Shown: positions 43,237 through 53,196, counted from the first letter of the stretch. The stretch is DNA of 64,000 nt from Sinorhizobium kostiense (GCF_017874595.1 NZ_JAGILA010000004.1:434001-498000); one strand, 5' to 3'. Notes: a model not told the origin generated them from the sequence alone. Translations and numbers: made by a program.

Positions 43237-44270
43237 GACGCTCCAAATATGAACGCCCCGCGCACCTGCTGAGTGGTAGCGACAGGCCTCGCCTGACCAC
43301 ATCCGCGATGATTGCCTCCATCGCCGGAGCGGACCAGCCGACCAGGGCCGCACCCTTTGGTCATGCACTGGCGAGGCTTGCGGAGAAGGACGAGCGGATC
43401 GTCGGTCTCTCGGCGGATCTCGCGAAATACACCGACCTTCACATTTTCCGCGCGGCCCATCCGGAACGGTTCTACCAGATGGGTATGGCGGAACAGCTGC
43501 TGATGATGTCGGCGGCCGGCATGGCACGGGAAGGGCTGCAGCCCTGGGTCACCACCTATGCCGTCTTCGCATCGCGCCGCGCCTATGACTTCGTTTGTCT
43601 CGCGATGGCCGAGGAGATGCTGGACGTCAAGATCGTCTGCGCGCTGCCGGGCCTGACCACCGGCTATGGCCCGAGCCATCAGGCGACCGAAGATGTCGCG
43701 ATGTTCCGCGGCATGCCGAACCTTACGATCATCGATCCCTGCGATGCGCTGGAGATCGAGCAGGCCGTGCCCGCAATGGCGGCGCACAGGGGCCCCGTAT
43801 ACATGCGGCTCTTGCGCGGAAACGTGCCCATCGTGCTGGATGAGTACGGCTACCGTTTCGAGCTCGGGAAAGCCAAGCTGATCCGCGACGGCAAGGACAC
43901 GCTGATCATTTCCTCCGGGCTCATGACGATGCGGGCGCTCGAAGCGGCAAAAGCCCTTCAGAAGGATGGCGTCGATGCCGCGGTGCTGCATGTTCCGACG
44001 ATCAAGCCGCTCGATGAGGCGACGATCATCGCCGAATGCCGCAAGCAAAACCGGCTCGTCGTCGTCGCGGAAAATCACACCGTGATCGGCGGCTTGGGCG
44101 AGGCGGTGGCAGCAACCCTGATGCGCTCAGACGTCCGCCCCGAAGGTTTCCGCCAGATCGGCCTGCCGGATCAGTTCCTTGAAGCCGGCGCCCTGCCGAC
44201 GCTGCACGACATGTACGGGATTTCAACGGCGAAGGTGGTCGACGCGATCAAAGGCTGGCTGGACACATAG
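43233..44270 (+). CDS. Transketolase, C-terminal (pyrimidine-binding) subunit
   Basis: 345 aa from the ATG at 43233. YQMGMAEQLLMMSAAGMA supplies the catalytic Glu that activates TPP; GYGPSHQATEDVAMFRG and the C-terminal domain VAENHTVIGGLGEAVA follow. Translation is coupled to the N-terminal subunit. Split transketolases outside the Calvin/pentose-phosphate operons often serve dedicated catabolic pathways (for example apulose-4-phosphate or sulpho-sugars); which one here is unknown. Confidence 0.92.
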   Translation: MRRSKYERPAHLLSGSDRPRLTTSAMIASIAGADQPTRAAPFGHALARLAEKDERIVGLSADLAKYTDLHIFRAAHPERFYQMGMAEQLLMMSAAGMAREGLQPWVTTYAVFASRRAYDFVCLAMAEEMLDVKIVCALPGLTTGYGPSHQATEDVAMFRGMPNLTIIDPCDALEIEQAVPAMAAHRGPVYMRLLRGNVPIVLDEYGYRFELGKAKLIRDGKDTLIISSGLMTMRALEAAKALQKDGVDAAVLHVPTIKPLDEATIIAECRKQNRLVVVAENHTVIGGLGEAVAATLMRSDVRPEGFRQIGLPDQFLEAGALPTLHDMYGISTAKVVDAIKGWLDT

Positions 44271-44334
44271 GGCCCGTAAGGCTTGGCCGGAGGAGGCCGA
44301 GAGACCCGCAAAATCAGAAAAAGAGGAGGAGAAC

Positions 44335-45339
44335 ATGAACTTGCTATCTACGAGACGCGGTTTCCTGCGATCGGCTGCGGCCGTGCTTGCCGCACCGGCT
44401 CTTGCCACAAGCATTCGCCCCGCCCGGGCCGGAACGACGTTGACGCTCGGCCATGGCGCTGCCCCGGGAAATCCGCGCACCGTCGCTGCCGCCAAGTTTG
44501 CCGAACTGGTGTCCGAGAAGACGTCCGGTCGGGTGACGATCAATGTCGCGGGTGCGGAGACACTGGGCAGCGACGCGGCCATGCTGACCAGCCTTCGCAC
44601 CGGCGCACTGGATTTCACCGCCAACAGTCAAGGCGCTACATCCGCCATCGTGCCGGAACTCGCGGCTCTGGGCTTGCCATTCCTGTTCAAGGACGCGGAT
44701 GCCGCCATCAAGGTGCTCGACGGCCCCGTCGGCCAGGAGCTCCAGAAGCGCTTCGAGGCGGTTGGGGTCGTACCGCTCGATTGGTGGGACAACGGCATCC
44801 GGCATCTGACCAATTCGAAACGGAATGTCGTCGCGCCCGCCGACCTCAGCGGCATGAAGATCCGCACGCCCGCAGATCCGATGACCATCGACATTTTTCA
44901 GTCGCTCGGTGCCAGCACGGAGCAGATTGCCTTCGGCGAGCTCTACATCGCCCTGCAGCAGGGCGTCGTCGACGGGCAGGAGAACCCGCTCGCCAACATC
45001 GAGAGCTCCAAGCTGTTCGAGGTCAATCGCTTCATCAGTCTCACGGGTCACAAGTGGGAATCGACGCCCTTCCTGATGTCGAAGATCGCGCAAGCGCGTC
45101 TCGGCGGCGACCTCGAGGCCGTCCAGGCCGCAGCCAAGGAGGCCGGGCAGCTTCAGCGCAAGCTGTCCGGCGATAAGGCGACCGAGGTTCTCGAGGCGTT
45201 CCGCAACAACGCCGCCATCGAGGTCGCGGAAGTGGATCGAGAGGCCTTCGTGAAGGCGACGGCATCCGTAGCCGAGACCTGGAAGCAGAAGCCCTTCGGC
45301 GCTTTCGTCGGTCTAATCGAAGAGGCTGCAAAGGCCTGA
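44335..45339 (+). CDS. TRAP transporter solute-binding protein (DctP family)
   Basis: 334 aa behind GAGGAGGAG. Signal region TRRGFLRSAAAVLAAPALA looks twin-arginine-like (RRGFLR). DctP landmarks: LTLGHGAAPGNPRTVAAAKF, the central carboxylate-binding Arg in GMKIRTPADPMTIDIFQSLG, and GVVDGQENPLANI. It captures an organic acid or acidic sugar in the periplasm and delivers it to the DctQM permease encoded next. Confidence 0.92.
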   Translation: MNLLSTRRGFLRSAAAVLAAPALATSIRPARAGTTLTLGHGAAPGNPRTVAAAKFAELVSEKTSGRVTINVAGAETLGSDAAMLTSLRTGALDFTANSQGATSAIVPELAALGLPFLFKDADAAIKVLDGPVGQELQKRFEAVGVVPLDWWDNGIRHLTNSKRNVVAPADLSGMKIRTPADPMTIDIFQSLGASTEQIAFGELYIALQQGVVDGQENPLANIESSKLFEVNRFISLTGHKWESTPFLMSKIAQARLGGDLEAVQAAAKEAGQLQRKLSGDKATEVLEAFRNNAAIEVAEVDREAFVKATASVAETWKQKPFGAFVGLIEEAAKA

Positions 45340-45363
45340 TCGGCTTCCGGTCGGGGAGGACCA

Positions 45364-45894
45364 ATGTCAGCAGTACTGAACACCATAGAGCTGGTGGCGC
45401 GTGTCATCGTCTCCTTCGCGAGATTCGTCGTCGTCGCCAGCGGCATTGCCCTGACGGTCGTGACAACCTCCAACGTCGTCGCCCGTTACGCGCTGAGCAG
45501 CGGCGGTTTCTCCTTCGCACAGGAATTGCCGATGCTTATTTTTCCGTGGTTCGTCCTGGCCGGAATTGTCCTGGCCGCCCACAGGCAAGGCCACATGGCC
45601 GTCGAATGGCTTTACGACAAGCTGGCCGGGCGGGCGCGTTATGCGGCGTTTGCCATTGCCGCGGCGGTCAGCACGATTTCCTTCCTCACGCTTTCCTATG
45701 AAGCCGTTCTTGTGGCTGAAATCGCCGGCATCGAACGCAGTCCCGTGCTGCAATTGCCGAATAGTCTTGGCTACTATTCGCTGGCGGCCGGAGCGCTGCT
45801 CGTAGGAATCGTGACGATCGCCGCCGCCCTCAGGGTACTGCGATTTGGCTGGGAGTACCGCGTCGAACTCAACACGGGGGAGACGCCGCTATGA
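45364..45894 (+). CDS. TRAP transporter small permease (DctQ)
   Basis: 176 aa with four predicted TM helices. The Q-subunit features VVARYALSSGGFSFAQELPM and the GHMAVEWL segment are typical. Its stop overlaps the start of the large permease (ATGA at 45891-45894). Needed with DctM for sodium-driven uptake. Confidence 0.9.
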   Translation: MSAVLNTIELVARVIVSFARFVVVASGIALTVVTTSNVVARYALSSGGFSFAQELPMLIFPWFVLAGIVLAAHRQGHMAVEWLYDKLAGRARYAAFAIAAAVSTISFLTLSYEAVLVAEIAGIERSPVLQLPNSLGYYSLAAGALLVGIVTIAAALRVLRFGWEYRVELNTGETPL

Positions 45895-47150
45895 CGATCG
45901 TCATGATCACCGCCTTCTGCATCCTCATGGTCATGGCGGTGCCGGTTGGCTACGCTCTCATCATCTCCGCCGGCGTCGCCGTTCTGTTCAATGGCTATGT
46001 GCCGCTCTCGGTGGTTGCCCAGCAGGTCTACGACCAGACCCAATCATTCCCGATGCTGGCGCTGCCATTCTTCATGCTTGCCGGCACGCTGATGCTCGGC
46101 GGAGAGCTTGGACGGCAACTGCTGGAACTTGCCTCCACCGCCATGCAGCGCTGGCGCGGCGGGCCCTTGTCGACGACCGTCGTTTCTTCGGTGGTCTTCG
46201 GCGGCGTCTCGGGGTCGGCCGTCGCGAATGCCAGCGCTCTCGGTTCGGTTCTCATTCCCTGGCAGAAGAAGCAGGGCTATCCGCCCGCCCTTTGCGCAGC
46301 CAACAACGCCACCTCTTCCGTGATCGACGTTCTCATACCACCGTCGATCCCGATGATCCTCTATTCGCTGGTCAGCGGCGTGAGCGTGGGCGATCTCTTT
46401 CTGGCCGGCATCCTGCCGGGCCTGATCATGGCGGCAAGCTTCATATTCGTATGCTGGATCATTTCCGTGCGCCGCCAATACAGGATGCACAAGGGTGGCA
46501 TCCGCAAGCGTGATCTGGCGAAACTGGCACTGAACAGCCTGCCAGCCATCCTGCTTCCGATCCTCATCATCCTGTTCCTGCGCTTTGGCCTCGCCACGCC
46601 GACCGAGGTCGCTGTTCTCTCGGTCGTCTATTCGCTGCTCCTCAGCCTGCTCTTCTATCGCGACCTTAGCTGGAAGAGGTTCTGCGACAACGTGGTCGAA
46701 GCCGGTGTCGGAACCGGGGTCGTCATGCTGGTGATCATGGGCAGCGCCGCCGTGGGCTGGATCCTGACCTTCGACCAGGCGCCGCAGCAGATGGCGGAAT
46801 GGGTCGCCACCAATATATCCAGTCCGATCGTCATCATCCTGATGATGAACATCATCATGCTGATCGTCGGCATGCCGCTCGACATGCCGCCTGCAATCCT
46901 GCTCCTGGGTCCGATCTTCGTGCCGCTGGCCGATGCCATCGGGCTCGACAGGGTGCAACTCGGTCTGATGATGGTCATCAATCTCGGCATCGGCCTCTAC
47001 ACGCCGCCGATCGGTACGACGCTGTTCATCTCGTCGTCGATTGCGAAGGCGCCGCTTGGGGAAACGACGCGTGAGCTTCTCCCCTTCTTCACCATGGCAA
47101 TGCTGCTTCTGTTGGCGGTCAGCTTCATCCCGGCCCTGACGATCTATTGA
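45891..47150 (+). CDS. TRAP transporter large permease (DctM)
   Basis: 419 aa, ~12 TM helices. DctM hallmarks: LALPFFMLAGTLMLGG, GGVSGSAVANASALGS and VIDVLIPPSIPMILYS, plus MPLDMPPAILLLGPIFVP near the C-terminus. With DctP and DctQ it makes a complete TRAP system. The ABC system follows after 13 bases in the same direction, so both transporters are probably in one transcript. Confidence 0.93.
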   Translation: MTIVMITAFCILMVMAVPVGYALIISAGVAVLFNGYVPLSVVAQQVYDQTQSFPMLALPFFMLAGTLMLGGELGRQLLELASTAMQRWRGGPLSTTVVSSVVFGGVSGSAVANASALGSVLIPWQKKQGYPPALCAANNATSSVIDVLIPPSIPMILYSLVSGVSVGDLFLAGILPGLIMAASFIFVCWIISVRRQYRMHKGGIRKRDLAKLALNSLPAILLPILIILFLRFGLATPTEVAVLSVVYSLLLSLLFYRDLSWKRFCDNVVEAGVGTGVVMLVIMGSAAVGWILTFDQAPQQMAEWVATNISSPIVIILMMNIIMLIVGMPLDMPPAILLLGPIFVPLADAIGLDRVQLGLMMVINLGIGLYTPPIGTTLFISSSIAKAPLGETTRELLPFFTMAMLLLLAVSFIPALTIY

Positions 47151-47163
47151 GGACATCAAGTCA

Positions 47164-48657
47164 ATGCACGACCGCCAGACATTCGTCGTGACAGTGAGGG
47201 GATTGACCAAGTCCTACGGCGCAACATCCGTGCTAAAGGGCGTGGACTTCTCCGTGGCAAGAGGGGAGGTTCACGCGCTTCTGGGCGGCAACGGTGCCGG
47301 AAAATCCACGATGATCAGGATCATCACCGGGTCTGCCGCCAAGGATGGCGGCGAGATCGAGTTCCGCGATGCGGCCGGGAACCTGCGGGCGGAGGCGGAG
47401 GGGCGGCGGACTGTTACCGTGGTGCACCAGGAGTTGGCGCTTCTGCCTCACCTCACTGTCGCAGAGAACATCGTCCTGCCGCGCTACTCGTCCGGCCTCT
47501 CCGTCTTCGATGGCAAGCGCTCCGTCCAGCAGGCCTACGAAGCGCTTGGGTTGATCGATCGCGATTTCGCCGCATGCTCGCTGCATCGGCCGGTCGGCGA
47601 TCTCAGCCTGCACGAGGGGCAGATGGTCGAGATTGCCCGAGCCCTGTCGTCCGGCGCGCAACTGATCCTCCTCGACGAGCCGACCGCCAACTTGACGGCG
47701 GCGGAAACCGAGCGGTTGTTCTCGCTCCTGAGGCGGCTCGCCCGCGAAAACGGCCTCTCAGTCGTCTTCGTCTCGCACCGGATGAAGGAAATCCGGCAGA
47801 TCGCCGATATCTGCACCATCATTCGCGATGGCCGCACCGTGGTCAATCGGGTCGCGACATCCAGCCTTTCCGATACGGCGATCGTGGAGAAGATGGGCCA
47901 GCTCGCCGCTCATGCGCCAACGGGTACCGTATCCGGGGCACGCCGGTCGGCGCCTGATGGTGAGGCGTTGACGATCCGGGAGGAGGGGCTCGAAATGATG
48001 CTGCCGCCCGGCACGATCCTCGGTGTTGCCGGCGCCCCTGCCGGGCCGGAAAGCTTGATCTCCGCGCTCGTCGGCGCGGCACAATCGAAGCGTTGGAGCG
48101 TCTCCTTCTCAGGCTGGCCTCAACGCTTCTCCTCGCCGCACCAGGCGGCAACCCTCGGGGCCGGCTTCATCACGGGCGATCGGTCTCAGAAGGGTGTCCT
48201 TCGCAGTCTGCCGATCATCGACAATGTGATGGCATCGCGCCGGGTGACCCGCGGCAGCCGGTTGGCCGGCGGGCGCGAAAACGCCGAATGCTTCGATATC
48301 TTGCAGGCGCTCAAGGTCAAGGCAGCCTCGCTCTGGGATTTGCCCGACACGCTGAGCGGCGGCACCCAGCAGAAGCTGCTGTTGGCGCGCTGGCTCGGCG
48401 TGCCCTCGCGGCTTCTGGTGCTGGAGGAGCCGACCCGCGGCGTCGATATCGGCACGAAGAAGGAAATCTATCAGCTCATCCGGGACATGGCGTCGAGCGG
48501 AACCATCATCGTCTGGTGGTCGACCGAAAATGCCGAGTTGCTGGAGGTGTGCGACCGGGTGGTGGCCTTCGACACCGAGGGCCGCTGCGCCGGCATCATC
48601 GATCGTGAGGAACTGAGCGAGGACAGGCTCGCAGACTTGACAGGAATGGCGGCATGA
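47164..48657 (+). CDS. Sugar-type ABC transporter ATPase (RbsA/MglA-like, two ABC domains)
   Basis: 497 aa. N-terminal domain: Walker A GGNGAGKST (~residue 41), a divergent signature LSLHEGQM and Walker B LILLDEPTA. C-terminal domain: degenerate P-loop (GAPAGPES, no Lys), good signature LSGGTQQK and Walker B LLVLEEPTRG. An asymmetric pair with a degenerate second P-loop is normal for CUT2 ATPases. It powers the permease encoded next. Confidence 0.92.
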   Translation: MHDRQTFVVTVRGLTKSYGATSVLKGVDFSVARGEVHALLGGNGAGKSTMIRIITGSAAKDGGEIEFRDAAGNLRAEAEGRRTVTVVHQELALLPHLTVAENIVLPRYSSGLSVFDGKRSVQQAYEALGLIDRDFAACSLHRPVGDLSLHEGQMVEIARALSSGAQLILLDEPTANLTAAETERLFSLLRRLARENGLSVVFVSHRMKEIRQIADICTIIRDGRTVVNRVATSSLSDTAIVEKMGQLAAHAPTGTVSGARRSAPDGEALTIREEGLEMMLPPGTILGVAGAPAGPESLISALVGAAQSKRWSVSFSGWPQRFSSPHQAATLGAGFITGDRSQKGVLRSLPIIDNVMASRRVTRGSRLAGGRENAECFDILQALKVKAASLWDLPDTLSGGTQQKLLLARWLGVPSRLLVLEEPTRGVDIGTKKEIYQLIRDMASSGTIIVWWSTENAELLEVCDRVVAFDTEGRCAGIIDREELSEDRLADLTGMAA

Positions 48658-49667
48658 CAGAGGCAAGCACGCAGCAGGCACTCCAGAATGGCAGTGCACC
48701 GCTTCCCATCCGGCAAAGGGAAGGCGTCATCGGCGCTTATCGCACGGAAATCGCCATTGCCATTGCGATCGTGTTGCTGGCGCTGGCGGTTGGTTCCCAG
48801 GTGCCGCAGGCGCTGAGCTGGGGCAACTTCGCGAATATAACACAAGCGGGCGCACCGTTGATGATCATGTCGCTTGGCGTCCTGCTCGTCGTCATCACCG
48901 GCGGCATCGACCTTTCGGTTGGTTCGGTCTTCTCGCTCACGGGAATGGTGACCGCGCAGGCGATGGCCTATGGGTTCGGCGGAGTGGGGGCGAGCCTCAT
49001 CGGCCTCGGCGTCGGCCTGGTGTTCGGCTCGATCAATGGGTTCCTCGTCACGATCGCGGGACTGGCGCCCTTCGTCGTGACTCTGATCACTTTCGCCGTC
49101 GCCGGTTCGCTGGCCTTCATAGTTACGAACGGGCGTTCGATGCCGATCGGCGATCCGGATTTCTGGCTGCTCAACAGCGGCAGCCTTGTTCCGGGCATGC
49201 CGAACTACATCCTGTTCTGCCTCGTGCTGCTCGTAACCATCGAGATATTTCTTAAGAAAATGGTCGCAGGCCGGTGGTTCTATGCCGTTGGCAGCAGCTC
49301 GGCGGCCGCCTTCCTGCTCGGCATCCCCGTCAAGCGGACGAAATTCCTGGCCTATGTCGCCTCGTCGCTTCTGGCGTCTTTCTCCGGCCTTTTGACGATT
49401 TCCTATATTCTGAACGCCGAATCCACGGCCGGTTCAAGCCTGATGCTGCAGGCGATCGCAGCGGTCGTCATTGGCGGAGCGAGCCTGCTCGGCGGCACGG
49501 GAACGGCGGTTGGAGCCGCGCTTGGCGCTCTGATGATCACCGTCATCCAGAACGGCGTCAATCTCATCGGCATCAACAGTTTCTGGCAGGGCTCGGTGAC
49601 GGGCGCGGCGATACTCATCGCCGTGCTCATCGACCGCTTCAGCAAATCCCGGCGCAGGGCCGGCTGA
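48654..49667 (+). CDS. Sugar-type ABC transporter permease (RbsC-like)
   Basis: 337 aa, ~9-10 TM helices. CUT2 permease features: VITGGIDLSVGSVFSL, a PFVVTLITFAVAGSLAFI segment, the EAA-like GIPVKRTKFLAYVASS and GGASLLGGTGTAVGAALGAL near the end. Start overlaps the ATPase stop by 4 bases (ATGA at 48654-48657). Imports a pentose-, polyol- or similar sugar-like substrate. Confidence 0.92.
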   Translation: MTEASTQQALQNGSAPLPIRQREGVIGAYRTEIAIAIAIVLLALAVGSQVPQALSWGNFANITQAGAPLMIMSLGVLLVVITGGIDLSVGSVFSLTGMVTAQAMAYGFGGVGASLIGLGVGLVFGSINGFLVTIAGLAPFVVTLITFAVAGSLAFIVTNGRSMPIGDPDFWLLNSGSLVPGMPNYILFCLVLLVTIEIFLKKMVAGRWFYAVGSSSAAAFLLGIPVKRTKFLAYVASSLLASFSGLLTISYILNAESTAGSSLMLQAIAAVVIGGASLLGGTGTAVGAALGALMITVIQNGVNLIGINSFWQGSVTGAAILIAVLIDRFSKSRRRAG

Positions 49668-49706
49668 CATTCGGCATATCGCCGTTTCTTTGGAGGAGGA
49701 GAACGC

Positions 49707-50678
49707 ATGACAAAAAGGATGGAGGCAGGGCTTGCCCTGGCGCTTGCGGTGGGACTGGGATTGACGTCTCCTGCGCAAGCCACGGAGAAGAAAACGGTCG
49801 CCTATCTCGCGCCGTCGCTGGATATTTCTTATTGGCAGTGGGTCGGTCACGGCGTGAAGAAGAAGGCGGAGGAGCTGGGCATGGACTATGTCGAGTTCAC
49901 CTCGGAGAACTCGCCCGCCAAGCAGATGGACAATGCGCGCACCGCCGTCACGAAGGGCGTCGATGCCATCGTCATCGGTCCGGTCAGCTCAACGAGCACG
50001 CCGCCGCTGCTTGCCTATTTGAAGTCCCAGGACGTCCCGATCGCATTCGCTGGAATCGGGCCGCAGCCTGGCCAGACCGACTACACCTCTTCCGTGACCG
50101 CCAATAACTACGAGACCGGAAAGGCGCAGGGGAGCTTCGTTTGCAAACTCGCCAAGGAGCGCGGTGGCAACAAGGTCGGCATGCTCTCGCTGCCGCAAGA
50201 CCGCGAGAATGCGCAGAAATACCTGAAGGGCGCGGAGGAGGCCTTCAAGGCGGATGGTTGCGATCTGGTGCAGATGCTGGAAACCCGCGGCCTCACCGTC
50301 AATGAGGCGGTGACGCAGGCAAATGACATGCTCACAGCGCACCCCGATATCAAGGGGATCTACGGCATGTATGACGAAGCGGGCACCGGTGCGGCCAAGG
50401 TGCTCGAAACGCGCGGGCTGACCGGCAAGGTTGGAATCGCCGTTGCGGACGGCAGCCCCACGACGATCGGCCTTCTGAAGGCCAACGCCATTCAGGGGAT
50501 CTTCTTCCAGGAGGCAGTGGGTCAAGGCCTCGACGGGACGCAGCAGGTCTATAACGCGCTCACCGGCGCCCCCGTCGAGAAGGACCTCGCTCTGGTCATG
50601 CCGCTCGTGACCGCCGACAAGGTCGATTCCGCCGAAGCCAAGGGGGTGATCGACCGCGTCTTCCCGCCCGCAAATTGA
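49707..50678 (+). CDS. ABC transporter periplasmic sugar-binding protein (RbsB-like)
   Basis: 323 aa behind GGAGGAGGAG. Signal peptide to about residue 26 ([11 protein letters not shown]). Peripla_BP_4 fold: [58 protein letters not shown] and [14 protein letters not shown]. The residues around the binding cleft (Trp-Gln-Trp near the start) suggest a sugar-like ligand. Supplies substrate to the RbsA/RbsC-like pair. Confidence 0.92.
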   Translation: MTKRMEAGLALALAVGLGLTSPAQATEKKTVAYLAPSLDISYWQWVGHGVKKKAEELGMDYVEFTSENSPAKQMDNARTAVTKGVDAIVIGPVSSTSTPPLLAYLKSQDVPIAFAGIGPQPGQTDYTSSVTANNYETGKAQGSFVCKLAKERGGNKVGMLSLPQDRENAQKYLKGAEEAFKADGCDLVQMLETRGLTVNEAVTQANDMLTAHPDIKGIYGMYDEAGTGAAKVLETRGLTGKVGIAVADGSPTTIGLLKANAIQGIFFQEAVGQGLDGTQQVYNALTGAPVEKDLALVMPLVTADKVDSAEAKGVIDRVFPPAN

Positions 50679-50743
50679 GAGCGAAGAAGTGAGAGGGATG
50701 CCGGATCTTTTCCGGCATCCCCGCAATCAGGGGAACACAGAAA

Positions 50744-51637
50744 ATGGACAATCTTCCGATAATCGACCCTCACTTCCACCTCTGGGATCTCGAGAACAAC
50801 TATTACCCTTGGCTCTCGGACGGGGTGAAGCCATCGGCCTTCGGTGACTATAGCGCGATCAACAAGACCTATCTGATCGACGACTTTCTCGCGGACGCCA
50901 GGAACCAGAACCTTGTCAAGGCGGTACACCTGGACGTCGGCTACGATCCGAAGTATCCGGCGGGGGAAACGCGCTGGCTGCAAGGGGTCGCAGACACCCG
51001 CGGATTTCCGCACGGGATCGTCGGTTACGCGGATCTGCGGAAGCCGGACGTCGGCGATCTGCTCGACGAGCATATGCAACACGCGAACTTCCGCGGTATC
51101 CGTCAGTCGATGAATTTTCACAAGGACCCGGCAAAGACCTATCTGACGGAGCCGGAAGTGAGCCGGACGCCGGAATGGCGGCGCGGCTTCAGGGAATTGG
51201 CCCGTCGCGGACTGAGCTTCGACCTCCAGCTTTACTATTGGCAGATGGAGGAGTTTCTGGAGCTTGCGGGTGACTTTCCGGAGGTCCAGATCATCCTGAA
51301 CCATACCGGCATGCAGGTTGATGGTCCCGAACGTTTCGACGGCTGGCGCAAGGCCATGAAGACGCTGGCGCAGGCACCGAACGTCGCCTGCAAGATTTCC
51401 GGTCTTGGCATGGGAGACTGGACGTGGACGACCGAGAGCATCCGGCCCTACGTTGAGGAGGCCATCGCCGCCTTCGGTGTGAGACGCTGCATGTTCGCGT
51501 CGAACTTCCCCGTCGACAAGCTCTTCTCCACCTACGACGCGATCTGGAACTCCTTCACGGAGATCACGAGCGCGTACTCGGAGAGCGAGCGCATGGCGCT
51601 GTTCCATGACAATGCTGCATCGTTCTACAAGCTTTAG
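50744..51637 (+). CDS. Amidohydrolase-2 family (TIM-barrel lactonase type)
   Basis: 297 aa. The metal-binding motif IDPHFHLWDLE is at the very N-terminus; other family signs are GIRQSMNFH, VQIILNHTGMQ (third metal His region), KISGLGMGDW and RCMFASNFPVDK (catalytic Asp region). Similar proteins are lactonases (fuconolactonase, rhamnonolactonase, sulphomuconolactone hydrolase). Placed last in the cluster, it may open a lactone made by the SDR. Substrate unknown. Confidence 0.88.
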   Translation: MDNLPIIDPHFHLWDLENNYYPWLSDGVKPSAFGDYSAINKTYLIDDFLADARNQNLVKAVHLDVGYDPKYPAGETRWLQGVADTRGFPHGIVGYADLRKPDVGDLLDEHMQHANFRGIRQSMNFHKDPAKTYLTEPEVSRTPEWRRGFRELARRGLSFDLQLYYWQMEEFLELAGDFPEVQIILNHTGMQVDGPERFDGWRKAMKTLAQAPNVACKISGLGMGDWTWTTESIRPYVEEAIAAFGVRRCMFASNFPVDKLFSTYDAIWNSFTEITSAYSESERMALFHDNAASFYKL

Positions 51638-51692
51638 CAGGAAGGTTCGGGTTAGCGAGTTCACATCCCTCCCACGACCGGACGGCAGGGGT

Positions 51693-51728
51693 GCGGCTGC
51701 CATTGACGAGGAAGTCGACGGCAGCCGC
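51693..51728 (+). terminator. Inverted repeat after the catabolic cluster
   Basis: GCGGCTGCC (51693-51701) and GGCAGCCGC (51720-51728) form a perfect 9-bp stem with an 18-base loop, 55 bases after the amidohydrolase stop. No T-run, so a weaker or factor-dependent terminator. Confidence 0.45.
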
Positions 51729-51903
51729 CTATCAGGCTTGCGAGTCCGCTGCCTATGGTCCCACCTGGCCATTCAGGACAATGAGCACGCGCAACTCCCT
51801 GAAGTCCCTGATCCAGTGGTATGACCTCATTAGTGGTTTGGTTTGCTGGCTCGCCGATTTTAGATAAAGCGGGTACCGTGAACGATCCGTAGGGGCTCGT
51901 CTA

Positions 51904-52131
51904 CTAAGGGTTCCCTTCGTCGCTAGCCAATAGCGCCTTCAGAAGCTCCGCTCGATCCGTCATATCAAACTCGCGTATCATGTAGAGCACCCTCAACCCC
52001 TCCATCACCGCCGTATGGCTCATTGGGTCCACCTGGTGCACTTCGCACCAGTCGGAGACGACCTGCTCCACAAGCTCGGCCTCGGTCTCTTTCGTCGGTG
52101 AAATCTTGATCTTTTTTGTTGAATGCGCCAT
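51904..52131 (-). CDS. Small acidic conserved hypothetical protein, 75 aa
   Basis: Start at 52131 is set by a strong GGGAGGAG ribosome site on the minus strand. Sequence MAHSTKKIKISPTKETEAEL continues as a helix-rich chain (EQVVSDWCEVHQVDPMSHTAV) ending LLASDEGNP. No family known to me. It looks like a normal small soluble gene product. Confidence 0.65.
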   Translation of the reverse strand: MAHSTKKIKISPTKETEAELVEQVVSDWCEVHQVDPMSHTAVMEGLRVLYMIREFDMTDRAELLKALLASDEGNP

Positions 52132-52371
52132 CGCAGCTCCTCCCGGTCCCTGGCAGTGAACCCTCAACCGCCGCCATGGTTCCTGAAGCGAGCTTTAAAA
52201 TCGCAGCAACAACCCCATCCAAGAGCGACATTCAATCAGACCGAGGATAGAATTCTATACGCGCACTTTTCGGTTGTAGACGTTGCGGTGCTTTGGCCAA
52301 CAGGTAAACTGCGGTTCAGTTTAAGCTTGCCCGTTTCCCTTCCCCGCGACTGAAGCCTCGTGAGAACAAGC

Positions 52372-52881
52372 ATGACCAGCGCACAGACACGCCCATCCGC
52401 AATTTCGGACCTGCGGGAGCAGCCGGGGTTTTGCTCCACGGTCGCGGACCGCGTCTGGCGCGCTTGGTGGCAGGGAGCAGGTCATCCGTTTGAACAGGTG
52501 TCCGACCATATGCAGGAAATGCTGGATGATCGGCCGCTGCCCCTCGGTCTCGTCGCCCATTATGGGAAGCAGTATCTGGGATCGACCCTGATTGTTTCCT
52601 GCGATCTGGAAGAGCGTCCGCAATATGCCCCGTGGGTCGCTGCCGTATGGGTCGACCCAGAGCACCGCAGGCGGGGAATAGGCCGGGCACTTGTTGGCCG
52701 CGCGGCCGAGGCGGCATTCGGCTTGGGGTACGACATCGCCTATTTGTGCGCCTTGCCGGAAAAGCGCTCCTTCTACGAAGCATTCGGTTGGAACCGCCTC
52801 GAGGAAGGCGTCGGCCCGCATGGGCTTGCGGTGCTCATCCAGGAGCGCTGTAAGATCGCACCCGATCCATTGCAGACCTGA
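52372..52881 (+). CDS. GNAT-family N-acetyltransferase
   Basis: 169 aa from the ATG at 52372. Acetyl-CoA-binding motif A is WVDPEHRRRGIGRALVGRAAE, and the C-terminal motif B region is CALPEKRSFYEAFGW. It transfers acetyl groups to an amine of unknown nature. Standalone, with AAGCTTGC-type promoter-less upstream region; no operon partner. Confidence 0.87.
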   Translation: MTSAQTRPSAISDLREQPGFCSTVADRVWRAWWQGAGHPFEQVSDHMQEMLDDRPLPLGLVAHYGKQYLGSTLIVSCDLEERPQYAPWVAAVWVDPEHRRRGIGRALVGRAAEAAFGLGYDIAYLCALPEKRSFYEAFGWNRLEEGVGPHGLAVLIQERCKIAPDPLQT

Positions 52882-53196
52882 TCGCAGCACAGCCTCGATG
52901 CAGAGGACAACCAGCGACCCTGCAACTCTCCTGCCGATACCCGTCCAACAGGGGATAAATGGCATCCTCGATCGTCCGGGCTGTCGCCGTTTGGCTGCTG
53001 TCGTTGTGGCAGGCGTCGTCGGCTATTTCCTCAACACCGGCACCGGCTAGTGGATAGGCGCATTCCCCCGAGCCGGCCATTCGAGGCATTCACCAATCAA
53101 CTCGGCTACGCCAATACTGGGCTGTATATATAGTACATTTGACGTGATATACTTCGGATCATGAGTATAGCTGTAACAATGGTGAGGAGAAAAGCC
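52882..53196. other. Intergenic region, promoter for the next gene
   Basis: No gene. An AT-rich stretch TATATATAGTACATTTGACG (53123-53142 region) just upstream of the SnoaL-like gene could hold its promoter; GAGGAG at 53184-53189 is the ribosome site that selects the ATG at 53197. Confidence 0.45.
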
